Source: Ricinus communis (taxonomy: Eukaryota > Streptophyta > Magnoliopsida > Malpighiales > Euphorbiaceae). Taken from it: a stretch of DNA of 64,000 nucleotides. Each line of letters starts with the position of its first letter. The stretch's first letter is position 1. The DNA is taken from the NCBI RefSeq assembly GCF_019578655.1, contig NC_063256.1, positions 23,722,005 through 23,786,004 of the forward strand, given 5' to 3'. A program made the position numbers and the translations under genes. The notes under the pieces are model-generated. The model searched no databases, was not told where the DNA came from, and saw only the letters and a list, made by a program, of their open reading frames with translations. This document shows positions 1 to 9,727 of this stretch, in pieces.

Positions 1-292
1 AATTATTTCTAAACAAGGAATATATCTCCAAATCCAACTAGGATTTTGATGTTTTTTGTAATGCAAATCCGAATCTTCCTTGACAATAACCCTTTGTTTT
101 ATATGATTACCACAATGGCCAAACTTTGTTTTATATGATTGAAAACCAACAAGACTAAATTTGAATTTTAATGGAAAAGAACAGATTCAATGACAAACTA
201 AATAACAAAACAAGACCAAAAAAATCAAAGAGTAAGTAAAAACAAGAAAAAAGCAAAGATAAGTAAAGGATACACCTGATTTTAGAGCCAAA

Positions 293-304
293 GCTCTGAT
301 ACCA
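293..304 (-). other. Primer-binding site, initiator tRNA-Met type
   Basis: On the minus strand the sequence is TGGTATCAGAGC, the standard plant complement of the 3' end of initiator tRNA-Met. It lies two bases from the LTR, the same spacing as in the complete element at 48522. Confidence 0.85.
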
Positions 305-306
305 AA

Positions 307-962
307 TGTTATAGTTTTGTTTGGACTTTAAAAATTATTTTAGAATCTTAGAAAATATTATTACTATTAGTTTTTAATTATATATAATTTAATTTAATTA
401 GATTTAATTAATTATAACTTAGTTATAAATATTATAAATAAATTAGTATGGTTAATTATTGTTATATTTTGTGATAGATCTGGTTATAAATAAGTTCCAT
501 CTTCACAAAGAAAATTCGTTTTAGGCTTTATAAGTCTCAAAACCGTAATCCTAGATTGCTTAGGAAAAATATCTAAAAAAGGATTGAGATAATTCTCCTA
601 ACTAAAAGAGATAACTAAAGATAATTCCTAATTAAGCTAAAACACATAAGCAGCCACCCATATGAAGCTATGAAACCCTAAATTAAAACAAGGTATATAC
701 ATGGGCCTTATTTAAGTATGAGGTAACTAGGCCTAATTAAAGACCAAGAATGGCTTGCAGAACTAGCCCATCTTGTTCTTGGACTTGTAATATATTAAAA
801 GAGATGTGATCCACATTATCTTGTCTCAAATAATCTCCTTGGTCCGCCCACATGTGGAATGCTAAGGCTTGGATATGCTTTGTTAAGGCTTCTTGATACT
901 TCTTAGCTCTTAATTTAGTAATAGGGCCCGCGATAAGGCTATTGAATCCTTGTCCCATTACA
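307..962 (-). repeat. 5' LTR of the left-edge element
   Basis: On the minus strand the LTR starts TGTAATGGG (at 962) and ends CTATAACA (at 307), so it has TG...CA ends. The inner end is set by the primer-binding site two bases away. The outer end at 962 is less certain; it could reach about 1045, where K-repeat sequence begins. It is very AT-rich between about 340 and 480. Confidence 0.55.
737..958 (-). pseudogene. LTR-encoded C-terminal tail of a CRM-like polyprotein
   Basis: This 73-codon frame lies wholly inside the 5' LTR, so in this position it is the copy of the polyprotein tail that is not joined to pol. The recognisable part is GPITKLRAKKYQEAL near the start. It matches the tail motif of the complete element (GPMTRSKSKRMQEAL). 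The ATG shown is only the first in the frame; in a full element the reading frame would enter from integrase. No catalytic residues are expected. A short chance frame is unlikely given the motif and its repeated occurrence in related LTRs. Confidence 0.6.
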
Positions 963-1045
963 CTTCTAGTCTTGGCCGAAATTCACCATGTGCTTGCTCA
1001 TCTTAATCAACTTCATGAATTCCATGTGATGGTAACTAGTCCATA

Positions 1046-3414
1046 TCAAGTCAACTCCTCTCTAGTTCTTGATTTGAGTTTAGTTTATTTATCTTTCTTT
1101 ATTTATTTATTCATATTTAGTTTCTAGTTTCTTCTTCTTATGGTTGAGGCTAATGAGTATATTATTTTAGTTTTCTATCTTGCGGGAAATCCAATTATGG
1201 GTTCTTTCAAGAACTTTGTGGACTTATCAACACTTGCAATAGCGAGCATAGACTTACTGCTCACGTCCTTCCTTTCTTTTGATTGAGTATTGATATCATT
1301 CTTTGAATGATCATGAAGGAATCTTTTAAAGGAAAGAGGGAATGACGAGAATCGAGGCGCACCCAAATATTCTTATTCATGAATTGCACCATTGGGATCT
1401 CCACCATTCTTTGTTTCTTTGGACACGAGGGCACCTGATGGCATTAAGGCTCAGCTTGTTGATCAAGGAGGATGAGACCTAAATCCACTCACATAAGCGA
1501 GAAATCATGTTATTATCAATTAATCCAACCATAATACAATTGAGAATGTGAGCCTTTTGATGTTTAGGATTCATATAATGATGTAATTTCGTTCGAAGTG
1601 TTATTAGGTAAGCCCACATGAATTTACCCTTGTATTCGTTAAGCTAATTCTTACATTTTGGGACAATGAGAGTTGTTGACCAGTCAACTCCTCTCTAATT
1701 CTTGATTTGAGTTTAGTTTATTTATCTTTCTTTATTTATTTATTCATGTTTAGCTTATAGTTTCTTCTTCTTATATAATGAGGGCTTTCACACTACAAAA
1801 ACCACATGTAATCGAATACTTGCGGCCAATGAGCATATTATTTTAGTTTTTCTACCTTGTGGAAAATCAAGTTATTGGTTCTTTCAAGAACTTTGCGGAC
1901 TTATCAACACTTGCGATAGTGAGCATAGACTTATCGCTCACATCCTTTCTTTCTTTTGATCGAGTATTGATATCATTCTTCGAATGATCATGAAGGAATC
2001 TTTTGAAAGAAAGAGGGAACGACGAGAATCGAGGCATGCCTAAATATTCTTATTAACTAATTGCATCATTGGGATCTCTATCATTCCTTGTTCCTTTAGG
2101 CACAAGGGCACCTGGTAACAAGCTTAATTGACAAGCTTAACTAGTGGCACCGTGGCTCAGCTTGTTGATAAAGTAGGATGAGACGTAAATCCACTCGCGT
2201 AAGGGAGAAATCATGTTGTTATCAATTAATCTAAGCATAATACAATCAGGAATGTGAGCCTTTTAATGTTTGGGATGCATATAATGATGTAATTTCATTC
2301 AAAGTGTTGTTAGGTAGGCCTACGCGAATTTACCCTTGTATTCATTAAGCTGGTTCTTATAACTTAGGACAACGAGAGTTGTTGACCAGTCAACTTCTAT
2401 CTAATTCTTGATTTGACTTTAGTTTATTTATCTTTATTTATTTATTTATTCATACATAGCTTTTAGTTTCTTCTTCTTATGGAATGAGGGCTTTCGTATT
2501 TTAAAAGCTGCATGTAATCATTTACTTGACGCTAATGAGAATATTATTTTAGTTTTCTACCTTATGAGGGATCAAGTTATAGGTTCTTTCAAGAACATTG
2601 CAGTCTTATCAACACTCGCGCTAGCGAGCATAGATTTATCGCTCATGTCCTTCCTTTTTTTATTTTCTTTTTCTACCCTTGTATTTAAATCAATCTGATT
2701 TAATCCTTATGTTAGCCATATGGAAGAGAATAAATAACTTGTGATCTCTTTCCTTATTGGATAAGGAACCCTACCTATAATCTCATTTTGATCGTTTCTA
2801 TTTTGCCTCTCTATCTAATCTCTATCTAGTATGATGGTTTGGTTTTATTTGGGGAGCATAAACACAAGTGTTGAGTGAAAGCGCGTGGAAGCAGTAATCA
2901 TAAGGACTGATTCAATGCTTGGACAAATACAAAGAAAGAAAATTAGTTGATCGAGTATTGATATAGTTCTTCGAGTGATCGCAGACGAATCTTTTGAAGT
3001 AAAGAGAGAACGATGAGAGTCGAGGCATGCCTAAATATTCTAATTTAGGATTTGCACCATTAGGATCTCCATCATTCCTTGTTCCTCTAAGCATGAGGAC
3101 ACTTGATGACACAAGGATTGGCGTAAGGAACCATGAAAATGCAATTAATAAGCATGACCGATGGCATTATGGATTAGCTTGATGATTAAGCAAGACGAGA
3201 GGTAAATCCACGTGCGTAAGGGAGAAATCATGTTGTTTTCAATTAATCCAAGCGTAATATAATAAGGAATTCGAGCATTTTGATGTTTGGGATGCATATA
3301 ATGAAGTAATTTGGGTTGGAGTGTTATTAGGTAGGCCCATGCAAATTTTCTCTTGTTTTGTTAAGCTAGCTTATAAAATTTAGGACTACTAGAGTTGTAG
3401 ACTAGTCAACTCAT
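1046..3414 (+). repeat. K-repeat block, forward, about three units
   Basis: Tandem copies of a long repeat that recurs through the window. In order, unit landmarks are: ATGAATCTTTTGGAGG; a CATCATTCCTTG segment; GAGAAATCATGTTG; GATGCATATAATGA; the palindrome GTTGACCAGTCAAC (1675-1688, 2381-2394); TATGGAATGAGGGCTTTC; GAGCATATTATTTTAG; ATCGCTCACGTCCTTCC; GTATGATGGTTTGG; and a hairpin, ATCATTC-N3-GAATGAT. Equivalent points fall at about 1313, 1991 and 2983, giving one short unit (678 bp) and one long unit (about 992 bp). The short units jump from TCCTTCCTTTCTTTTGAT straight to the hairpin segment. Confidence 0.85.
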
Positions 3415-3688
3415 ATTTAACCCAAATTACATCATTATATGCATCCTAAACATCAAAAGACTCGCATTTCCGATTGTATTACACTTGGATTATTTGAAAA
3501 TAACATGATTTATCCCTTACGCGCATGGATTTATGTCTCATCCTACATGATCATCAAGCTCAGCCCTAATGCCAATAGTCAAGCTTGTCAATTGCGGTCC
3601 CATAATTCCTTATGCCAATCCTTGTGTCATCGGGTGCCCTCGTGCCTAGAGGAACGAGGAATGATGGAGATCCCAATTGTGCAATTCC
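3415..3688 (-). repeat. K-repeat block, reverse
   Basis: Orientation flips at about 3415. The sequence runs backwards through the segments just read forwards at 3055-3318, making a large inverted repeat. It is interrupted at 3689 by a solo LTR and resumes at 4631. Confidence 0.85.
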
Positions 3689-4630
3689 TGATATGGACCT
3701 TGGCAACTTGTGATAAGACCCAACACGTAGAATTTGAATAAGATTCCTAAGAAAGCTAAATCTAAACTTTGATAACCTTGACCCAAAGATAACCTGTAGC
3801 TTGAACCTTCGTATAAGAAAGATTATGGACGCCACACTCAAGAAAGGTAGAAGATGAGTAATAAGTCGATGTTGAATGCCACAATATCAAGTTCTTAATA
3901 AGTTCACAGTTCTTCCAAATAACCAAGTAAGAATAATACTCACAAATATGTTTAACTCAAGAATATTCATTAACCTTGAATAATGTGGTTACACTTAGTT
4001 TATACAGTGAGAGAAATAAATCTAATCCCTAAATAGCATAAAGGAAATGAACTAATTAGGAATTATCTAAAAGATTTGCTAAATAAAAGTTTCCTGAATA
4101 ATAGAATAGGCAATAGTCAATCTTTAGTAAATAAGAATTAACTAAACAATCAGGCAAAACTTCCTAAACAATGAAGTGTGCGGCTGCTTCCTTATTTCCT
4201 AATAAAGAACACTCCAATCTTGCAAAAGAGGAAGCTAAAACGTGCTCCCATGCTTCCTATTTGATTTGACACGTCCCTTTAGCTAAATAGGAAGCTAAAG
4301 CGGTGTTTCCCTTATTCTCAAAGTATTAAGCTCTCCCCCTTGTTCACACATATTCAGCCTATGCTTGGTTTCATTAAGCCCATCATATTGAATTAAATTA
4401 ACAAGGCTAGAAGCCTTAATTAAATCTAACTCTCCATGGGTTAATATATCCTTGGCCCAAATCTCTTGAATGAGTCCATTAAGAGCTTCCTTCCTGCATT
4501 TGGCCTTAGATCTTGTAATTGGCCCACTTTGAATGTGTAAAGGATCCCTTGAGCATGGTGTAGGCTTCGGCCCTATGCTTGGCTTGGTTCATTACTAGAG
4601 TCTTGAAGCTTGGTATTGTGATTTGCATCA
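3689..4630 (-). mobile_element. Solo LTR of a CRM-like element, target duplication ATTCC
   Basis: A 942-bp LTR starts TGATATGGACC and ends TTTGCATCA on the plus strand. It is flanked by ATTCC at 3684-3688 and 4631-4635. The K-repeat reads continuously across the junction once the LTR and one ATTCC are removed, so the boundaries are firm. On the minus strand it encodes the LTR-borne polyprotein tail. The internal region has been lost, as expected after LTR-LTR recombination. Confidence 0.9.
4320..4552 (-). pseudogene. Polyprotein tail encoded in the solo LTR
   Basis: The minus-strand frame contains GPITRSKAKCRKEALNGLIQ followed by an I-W pair. This is the same tail as in the complete element at 53710-53905. 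It stays open for about 75 codons. It is a remnant with no upstream pol left to join. Both ends are approximate. Confidence 0.55.
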
Positions 4631-5514
4631 ATTCCTAAATCAAAATATTTGGGTGTGTCTTGATTCTCATTGTTCCCTCTTTCATCTGAAAGATTTATTT
4701 GTGATCATTCAGAGAATGATATCAATACTCTATCATTATGAGAATGATATCAATACTCGATCAAAAGAAAGGAAAGATGTGAGCACGATTTTGATAAGTC
4801 GGCAAAGTTTTTGAAAGAAACCATAACTTGATTTCCCGGAAGGTAGAAAATTGAAATACTATCTTCACTAGCCTTGAGTATTCAGTTGCATGCATTTTTA
4901 TAGAGTGAAATATCTCATTCCATAAGAAGAAGAAACTAGAGGTAAATGCCACTAGTCAACCTTGTTAATTGCGTTCCCGTGATTCCTTATGCCAATCCTT
5001 GTATCATCAACTGCCATCGTGCCTGCAAGAAGAAGGAATGATTGAGATCTTAATGTTGTAAATCTTGAATCATAATATTTAGGCGTGCCTCGATTCTTGT
5101 CATTCCCTCTTTCCTCTAAAAGATTCATCCGCGATCATTCGAAGAATGATATCAATACTCAATCAACTAATTTTCTTTCTTTGCATTCATCCAAGCATTA
5201 GATTGGTGCTTATAACTACCGCTTCCATGCGCTTTCACTCAATACTCGTGTTTATACTCCTCAAATGAAAACAAACCATACTAGACAAAGATTATAAAGA
5301 GAGACATAAAAGAAACAGACAAAATGACATTATAGATAGGATTTCATATCCGATAAGGAAATAAATCACAAATTCTTTATTTTCTTTCATACGGCTAAGC
5401 GTAAGGATCAAATCAAATTGATTTAAATATAAAGGTAGATAAAGAACACAAAAGAAAGGAAGGACATGAGCGACAAGTCTATGCTCGCTAGCACGAGTGT
5501 TGATAAGTCTGCGA
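4631..5514 (-). repeat. K-repeat block, reverse, rearranged
   Basis: Continuation of the reverse block after the solo LTR. The hairpin segment is duplicated in tandem at about 4697-4757. The block then runs through a short-class junction at about 4758. At about 4938 it skips the GTTGACCAGTCAAC segment and joins a second unit. Confidence 0.8.
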
Positions 5515-5712
5515 TAAGTCTATGTTCTCTTTTTATTCATTTCTTTTATGCCTCATTGTCTAGTATAATGGTTTGGTTTTATTTCAGAGCAGAAATATGA
5601 GTGTGGATTGAAAGCATATGGAAGCAGCGATCAGAGGCACCGATCCAATGCTTAGACGAATAGGAAGAAAGAAAATCAGTTAATCAAGTATGGATATCAT
5701 TCTCCGAATGAT
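5515..5712 (+). repeat. K-repeat block, forward
   Basis: Orientation returns to forward at about 5515. The block runs to the hairpin segment TCTCCGAATGAT, where the Athila LTR begins at 5713. Confidence 0.8.
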
Positions 5713-7141
5713 TGATGGTTCGCTAAACACGACTAGCAATCTACAGGCAAGTGCACCTATCGAATATAATCTAGCTATGGCAAGTATCAATGTCGTATCC
5801 CATGGGAACTGAGAAGCTACTGCTACTACGCTATTCCTATTATCTAACTAATTAAAAGGTAGTAAAGATCATTAACTAAAATTAAATGAGAATGCAAATG
5901 AAAACTAAGTTTTAATAAAGAGAATGAAAGTTTGGAAAAGATAATGAGATGAGTTAACCCAATTGGGGTTCCTTTTAGCTAGGCGGCTTAAAAACAATAA
6001 ATTATGAATTGATTGATTAAGAATTGCGATCTGTGGATAATTTCTCAAATGAATTGACCTCTCTCTCACGTTAACTAATTCCTAATCCTAAAGATCTAAA
6101 GTTGGAATCTCTTCCTAACAATTAATTTTAGAATAGCATTAATCTCTAAATTACCACTAATAAGAATGTCTAGTTCTTATTCCAATAAGTTATTACACTA
6201 ATCTCTAACATGCAAATCACTTAATCATACAAGCAATTGTCCAAACTCAATTAAATTTCTCAATTACAAAGGAGTTCTCAAATCGATTCAACAATGAGGA
6301 AGAACAATAGATTTTATTATACTTGAATGAAAACTACAATCATAAATCAACAATCCAATCACTTAAGCATAAAACAAGCCTAGCATGGCTAAAGATCACC
6401 CCCAAATGGGTTTAATACGATTAGTTACACATGTTCATGATTAAATTAATACAAGAATCAAATACAAAGTAAACAAGTATCGAGAAGAACATGAACACCC
6501 TTTTCTCAAATGGTGACATGTTACCCCCTCTTGAATAACTCTGGATCCAATCTCTGCAGCTCAAGATCTCCTTCTTCTTTCCTTTGAATCTTCAAACCAA
6601 TCCTTAAGAACAACTATCTGGATGATGTTGAAGTGGAATTCATCTTCGTTTTCCTCTTCTTGATCATCTAGAAGGTTGCTCTCAAGGTTTGTCTTGAATA
6701 CCTAAAGTTCTCTCTCTATGTCTCTCTTGCCTTCTCTTTCTTTTTCTTTTCTTTGAAATTAGGTTTCAGGATCTAACATGGGTTGAATTTGGGCCGTGCT
6801 ACTCAACATGGGCATGCTCCTAGCCCTTGTCACTCTCGAAAACTGTGTTGCAAATTGCTTCTTCTCTCTATGAGTAAGGCATTTCAGCACGCCTTTTGAC
6901 CCTAACCGTGCTCCTCAGCACGAGTGTGTTGACAGGGAGTGTTGAATAGTCTAACGCACCCGATTCATCCGTTTCTTCCCGATTTTGATCCGATTGCTCT
7001 CTAGCGTTGATGATGTACCTAGTAAAACACCTAAGACACAAAGGAAACTAAAACAGGGTGATTCTAATACAAAAATAGATAATTTGTCCTAAAAACAACT
7101 TAACATCTAGCATGCAAATATGTGTAATAACAAGGATATCA
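5713..7141 (-). repeat. Athila-type 3' LTR
   Basis: A 1429-bp LTR, TGATATCC...AACCATCA on the minus strand. It matches the reverse complement of the plus-strand LTR at 37698-39200. A cluster of GCACGG/CCGTGC-like motifs lies around 6790-6930. Confidence 0.8.
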
Positions 7142-7156
7142 AATCACCCCACGCTT
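7142..7156 (-). other. Polypurine tract of the Athila element
   Basis: On the minus strand the purine-rich AGCGTGGGGTGATTT ends exactly where the LTR begins (TGATATCC). This is the expected plus-strand priming site. Confidence 0.7.
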
Positions 7157-8650
7157 AAGCTTTTGCTTGTTCTCAAGCAATCAATAGTTTAGATCATAAA
7201 CATGCAATTAACCCTCCTTAAAATTCATGCATTGGATTACAATTAAGCAACATTCAATCTATCCCAAATTGAAACTCAACCAAAAACTAAACTAGCAATC
7301 TAAACAAGTGTAATTATCATGTTAGTGTATGAAGAAATTAAATAGTACATTAAACATCAAATATTCAAGAAACCATATGCCTCACAAGGGATCACTTTAT
7401 GCACTCGGTGTTTAAAAGATAGTCATTAATCCCTCAAAGCAATTATATTCAACTTATTTACCGTAGGCTTGCTCAGAAATCCCATCTCCACTACTGCAAA
7501 CAATCAAATATCACAATTAAATGATCTATACAAGGGTTGTAATGAGGCTTAGGTTTAGGTATGGAAATTTGGAAGGGAGGTGTAAATTTATAGACTTCTG
7601 CAATGCCTTACCCATAATTTCAGCTCAAAAAGGACTAAATGCCAAACAAAGATAATTAAATTCACTATAGTTCCTAAGTCTCTAAAATAAGATGCTCAAA
7701 GAGTGAAAAATGAATGAACACTCAATAAAGGACTATTTGTTTATTTTTTTTAGAAGAAACATTATAACAGAATTACTTTGGATTGAAGGGAGCATCTAAA
7801 CCAAATTTTTAAAGGACTTCGTGAATTCAAAGTACAAATAAAACCAGCATTTTATCCAACAACTCAATGAACTCATTGCAAAAATTTCAAAAATAGGGTA
7901 GGCATTAACAAACAAAAGGATTAACAAAGTGTGATGATGAAGCAAAACGGTAAAAATGAAGAAAGTGGATAGGCTCAAACTTGGCTAACTAATGGAAAAT
8001 ATTCACAGATTGGCTTTTGGCTACAATGGTGAATCCTAAGTGCCTTATCATTTCATAACATTTGATTGTTCATGTGACCTCAACAAGTATTATCGAGCAA
8101 GTTCTAGAAATAAGAAGAATACAATGCATACTCAAATAAGAAGAAAGGAGAATTTATGATGTATGCTCAATTAGGTTCAAAAACTCACATTTTATGTGTG
8201 TACATTTGCATAAGCTGTCCAAATACCATCAATCAAATCATAATTTAATTCATTCATACACAAAACACAACAACTAATCAAATCCAAATTAAATAACTTA
8301 AAGAATGGTCAAGTTACATTGGTTTAACCTAGCCACTATGATAAACAGAAATTGCTCAATAATATTCCAAAAGCAACAAATAAGAAGGAAGAAAAAATCA
8401 TATGCTCATAATCATAACTATCAATCTTTTGAAGATAATTAAAAAGTTAATAAACGTCCTAGGTATCTTAAATATATACATCATCAATAATACAATAAAT
8501 AATAATAAAAAAAATATAAGAAAAGGAAAAGCCAAAACAATGACTTACCCACCCTACATTTGAAGAACACATTATCCATAGTGTATAAAGGAGTTGGGAA
8601 GCAACATAATAAGTACAAAAAAAAAAAAGAAAAGAGAAAAATACAAAGAG
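7157..8650 (-). other. 3' noncoding region of the Athila fragment
   Basis: AT-rich sequence between the env-like frame and the polypurine tract. I see no maintained reading frame. Its layout resembles 21738-23330 in the other minus-strand Athila element. Confidence 0.5.
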
Positions 8651-8654
8651 ATAC

Positions 8655-9180
8655 TACCCTACTCATCTTGCTAGGCTGGTGGCAGTGGTGGAGGTGGTGG
8701 TGCTGGAGGAGGAGCATCATCAGCTGCTAGAGGTGGAAAATACTCGTCAAAGTTAGCGAAGTCAAAATCATCCATCCTATTCTACTGCAAGGCTGCCTCT
8801 ATCCTATCCCCCTGGGCCAACTACCTCTGTAGCAAATCCAGAATTTGCCTCTACATAGCATTAAAGTGTTGGAACTGTGCTCTAGATGGCCGAGGAGCAT
8901 ATGAGGATGAAGGTCGGGAGGGGCCAGGAATATCTGCGGTCTGGGGTGCTCCCCCTGCTCCTCCCGAGCTGCTCGGAGCTATCGCACGAATAAGTTTGTA
9001 CTCTAGTCCCAAGGGACCTGTCCTTCGGGAGACCATCCTCTTTGCTGCATAGTAGAGAGGCCAGCGAGGGTCATCTTGCCAACAAGCGTCAACTCATCCA
9101 TTAAAGCTCTATCTAGTAGCTTTATCCTCCTAGCCATCCTGGTCATATAAGGTCTGAAATAGATAAAAGTGTTCTTCGTG
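8655..9180 (-). pseudogene. Athila env-like ORF, C-terminal remnant
   Basis: The minus strand contains a fragment reading MVSRRTGPLGLEYKLI, then a Ser/Pro-rich stretch (PGPSRPSSSYAP), stops, and a proline-rich tail (APPPAPPPPP). The same order appears on the plus strand at 47550-47639 joined to 54587-54926. The function of this downstream Athila ORF is not established; it is usually called env-like by position. A frameshift near 9045 and internal stops make it a pseudogene. The upstream part ends at the break at about 9180. Confidence 0.6.
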
Positions 9181-9727
9181 GTTCTATAATGATAAGGAAA
9201 TAAATAATAATAAGATTAGGAATAAAACTCTTAAACTAAAAAGATAACTTAAAACAAGATTCATAACTATTAAAATACTTCTGTAAATGAACAAATACTC
9301 ATAAAATTCATCCAACCCTAGCCCATTTAATAAACATGACAGTGGGCTTAAGTAACATGTAATCAGCGGCCCATTCTTATATATTGGACTCCAAATAGGT
9401 TGACTTGATTATCTTGTCCCTATTTTGACTTATTCATGCCTCCATATATTGAATTAAGTTGATAAGAGTATCTTGAGGCCCATTATCTTAATTAAGCCCA
9501 ACGTCACTTAGACTTTGGATCTAACTAGGGCACGTAATTGGATTAGGATTCCTAGTGGAAATAGGATATTTTTTTGTCGCTTGAACTACTAATGTCATTT
9601 GGACTCTTTATTGGATTAGGATTCCTAGTGGAATTAGAATTCCTTATTGAAGTAGGATTCCTTGAGCAAGTAGGATTTGCATAATTAGGATTCCTTATCG
9701 GAGTAGGATACCTTGTGCAACATGGGT
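9181..9727 (-). repeat. Degenerate LTR-like remnant
   Basis: AT-rich sequence resembling the CRM-like LTR family in composition. It contains a run of degenerate GGATTCCTTATTG-type repeats of about 18-25 bp between 9541 and 9715. The solo LTR at 9728 is inserted into it. About 20 bases more follow at 12043-12061 before K-repeat resumes. Assignment is weak. Confidence 0.35.

Larger units (their letters stand above)
1..962 (-). mobile_element. CRM-like Ty3/gypsy element, 5' end only, running off the left edge
   Basis: This is the 5' end of a minus-strand LTR retrotransposon. Reading leftwards it has an LTR (962 to 307), a two-base spacer, a primer-binding site and an A-rich leader (292 to 1). 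The gag-pol body would lie outside the window. The LTR carries a chromovirus-type polyprotein tail, as in the complete element at 47645-54581. No target duplication can be tested because the other end is missing. Confidence 0.6.
5713..9180 (-). mobile_element. Athila-lineage element, 3' part only
   Basis: Minus-strand fragment. Reading right to left it holds the end of an env-like frame (9180-8655), a 3' noncoding stretch (about 8650-7157), a polypurine tract and a complete 3' LTR. Everything upstream (5' LTR, gag, pol) is missing. The right end breaks off inside the env-like frame at about 9180. The left flank ATGAT has no convincing partner. Confidence 0.75.

Noticed and set aside
9541..9715. 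Minisatellite-coded peptide (repeated R-N-P/S)
   Set aside because: The short degenerate repeats keep a frame by chance; there is no start context or related copy.
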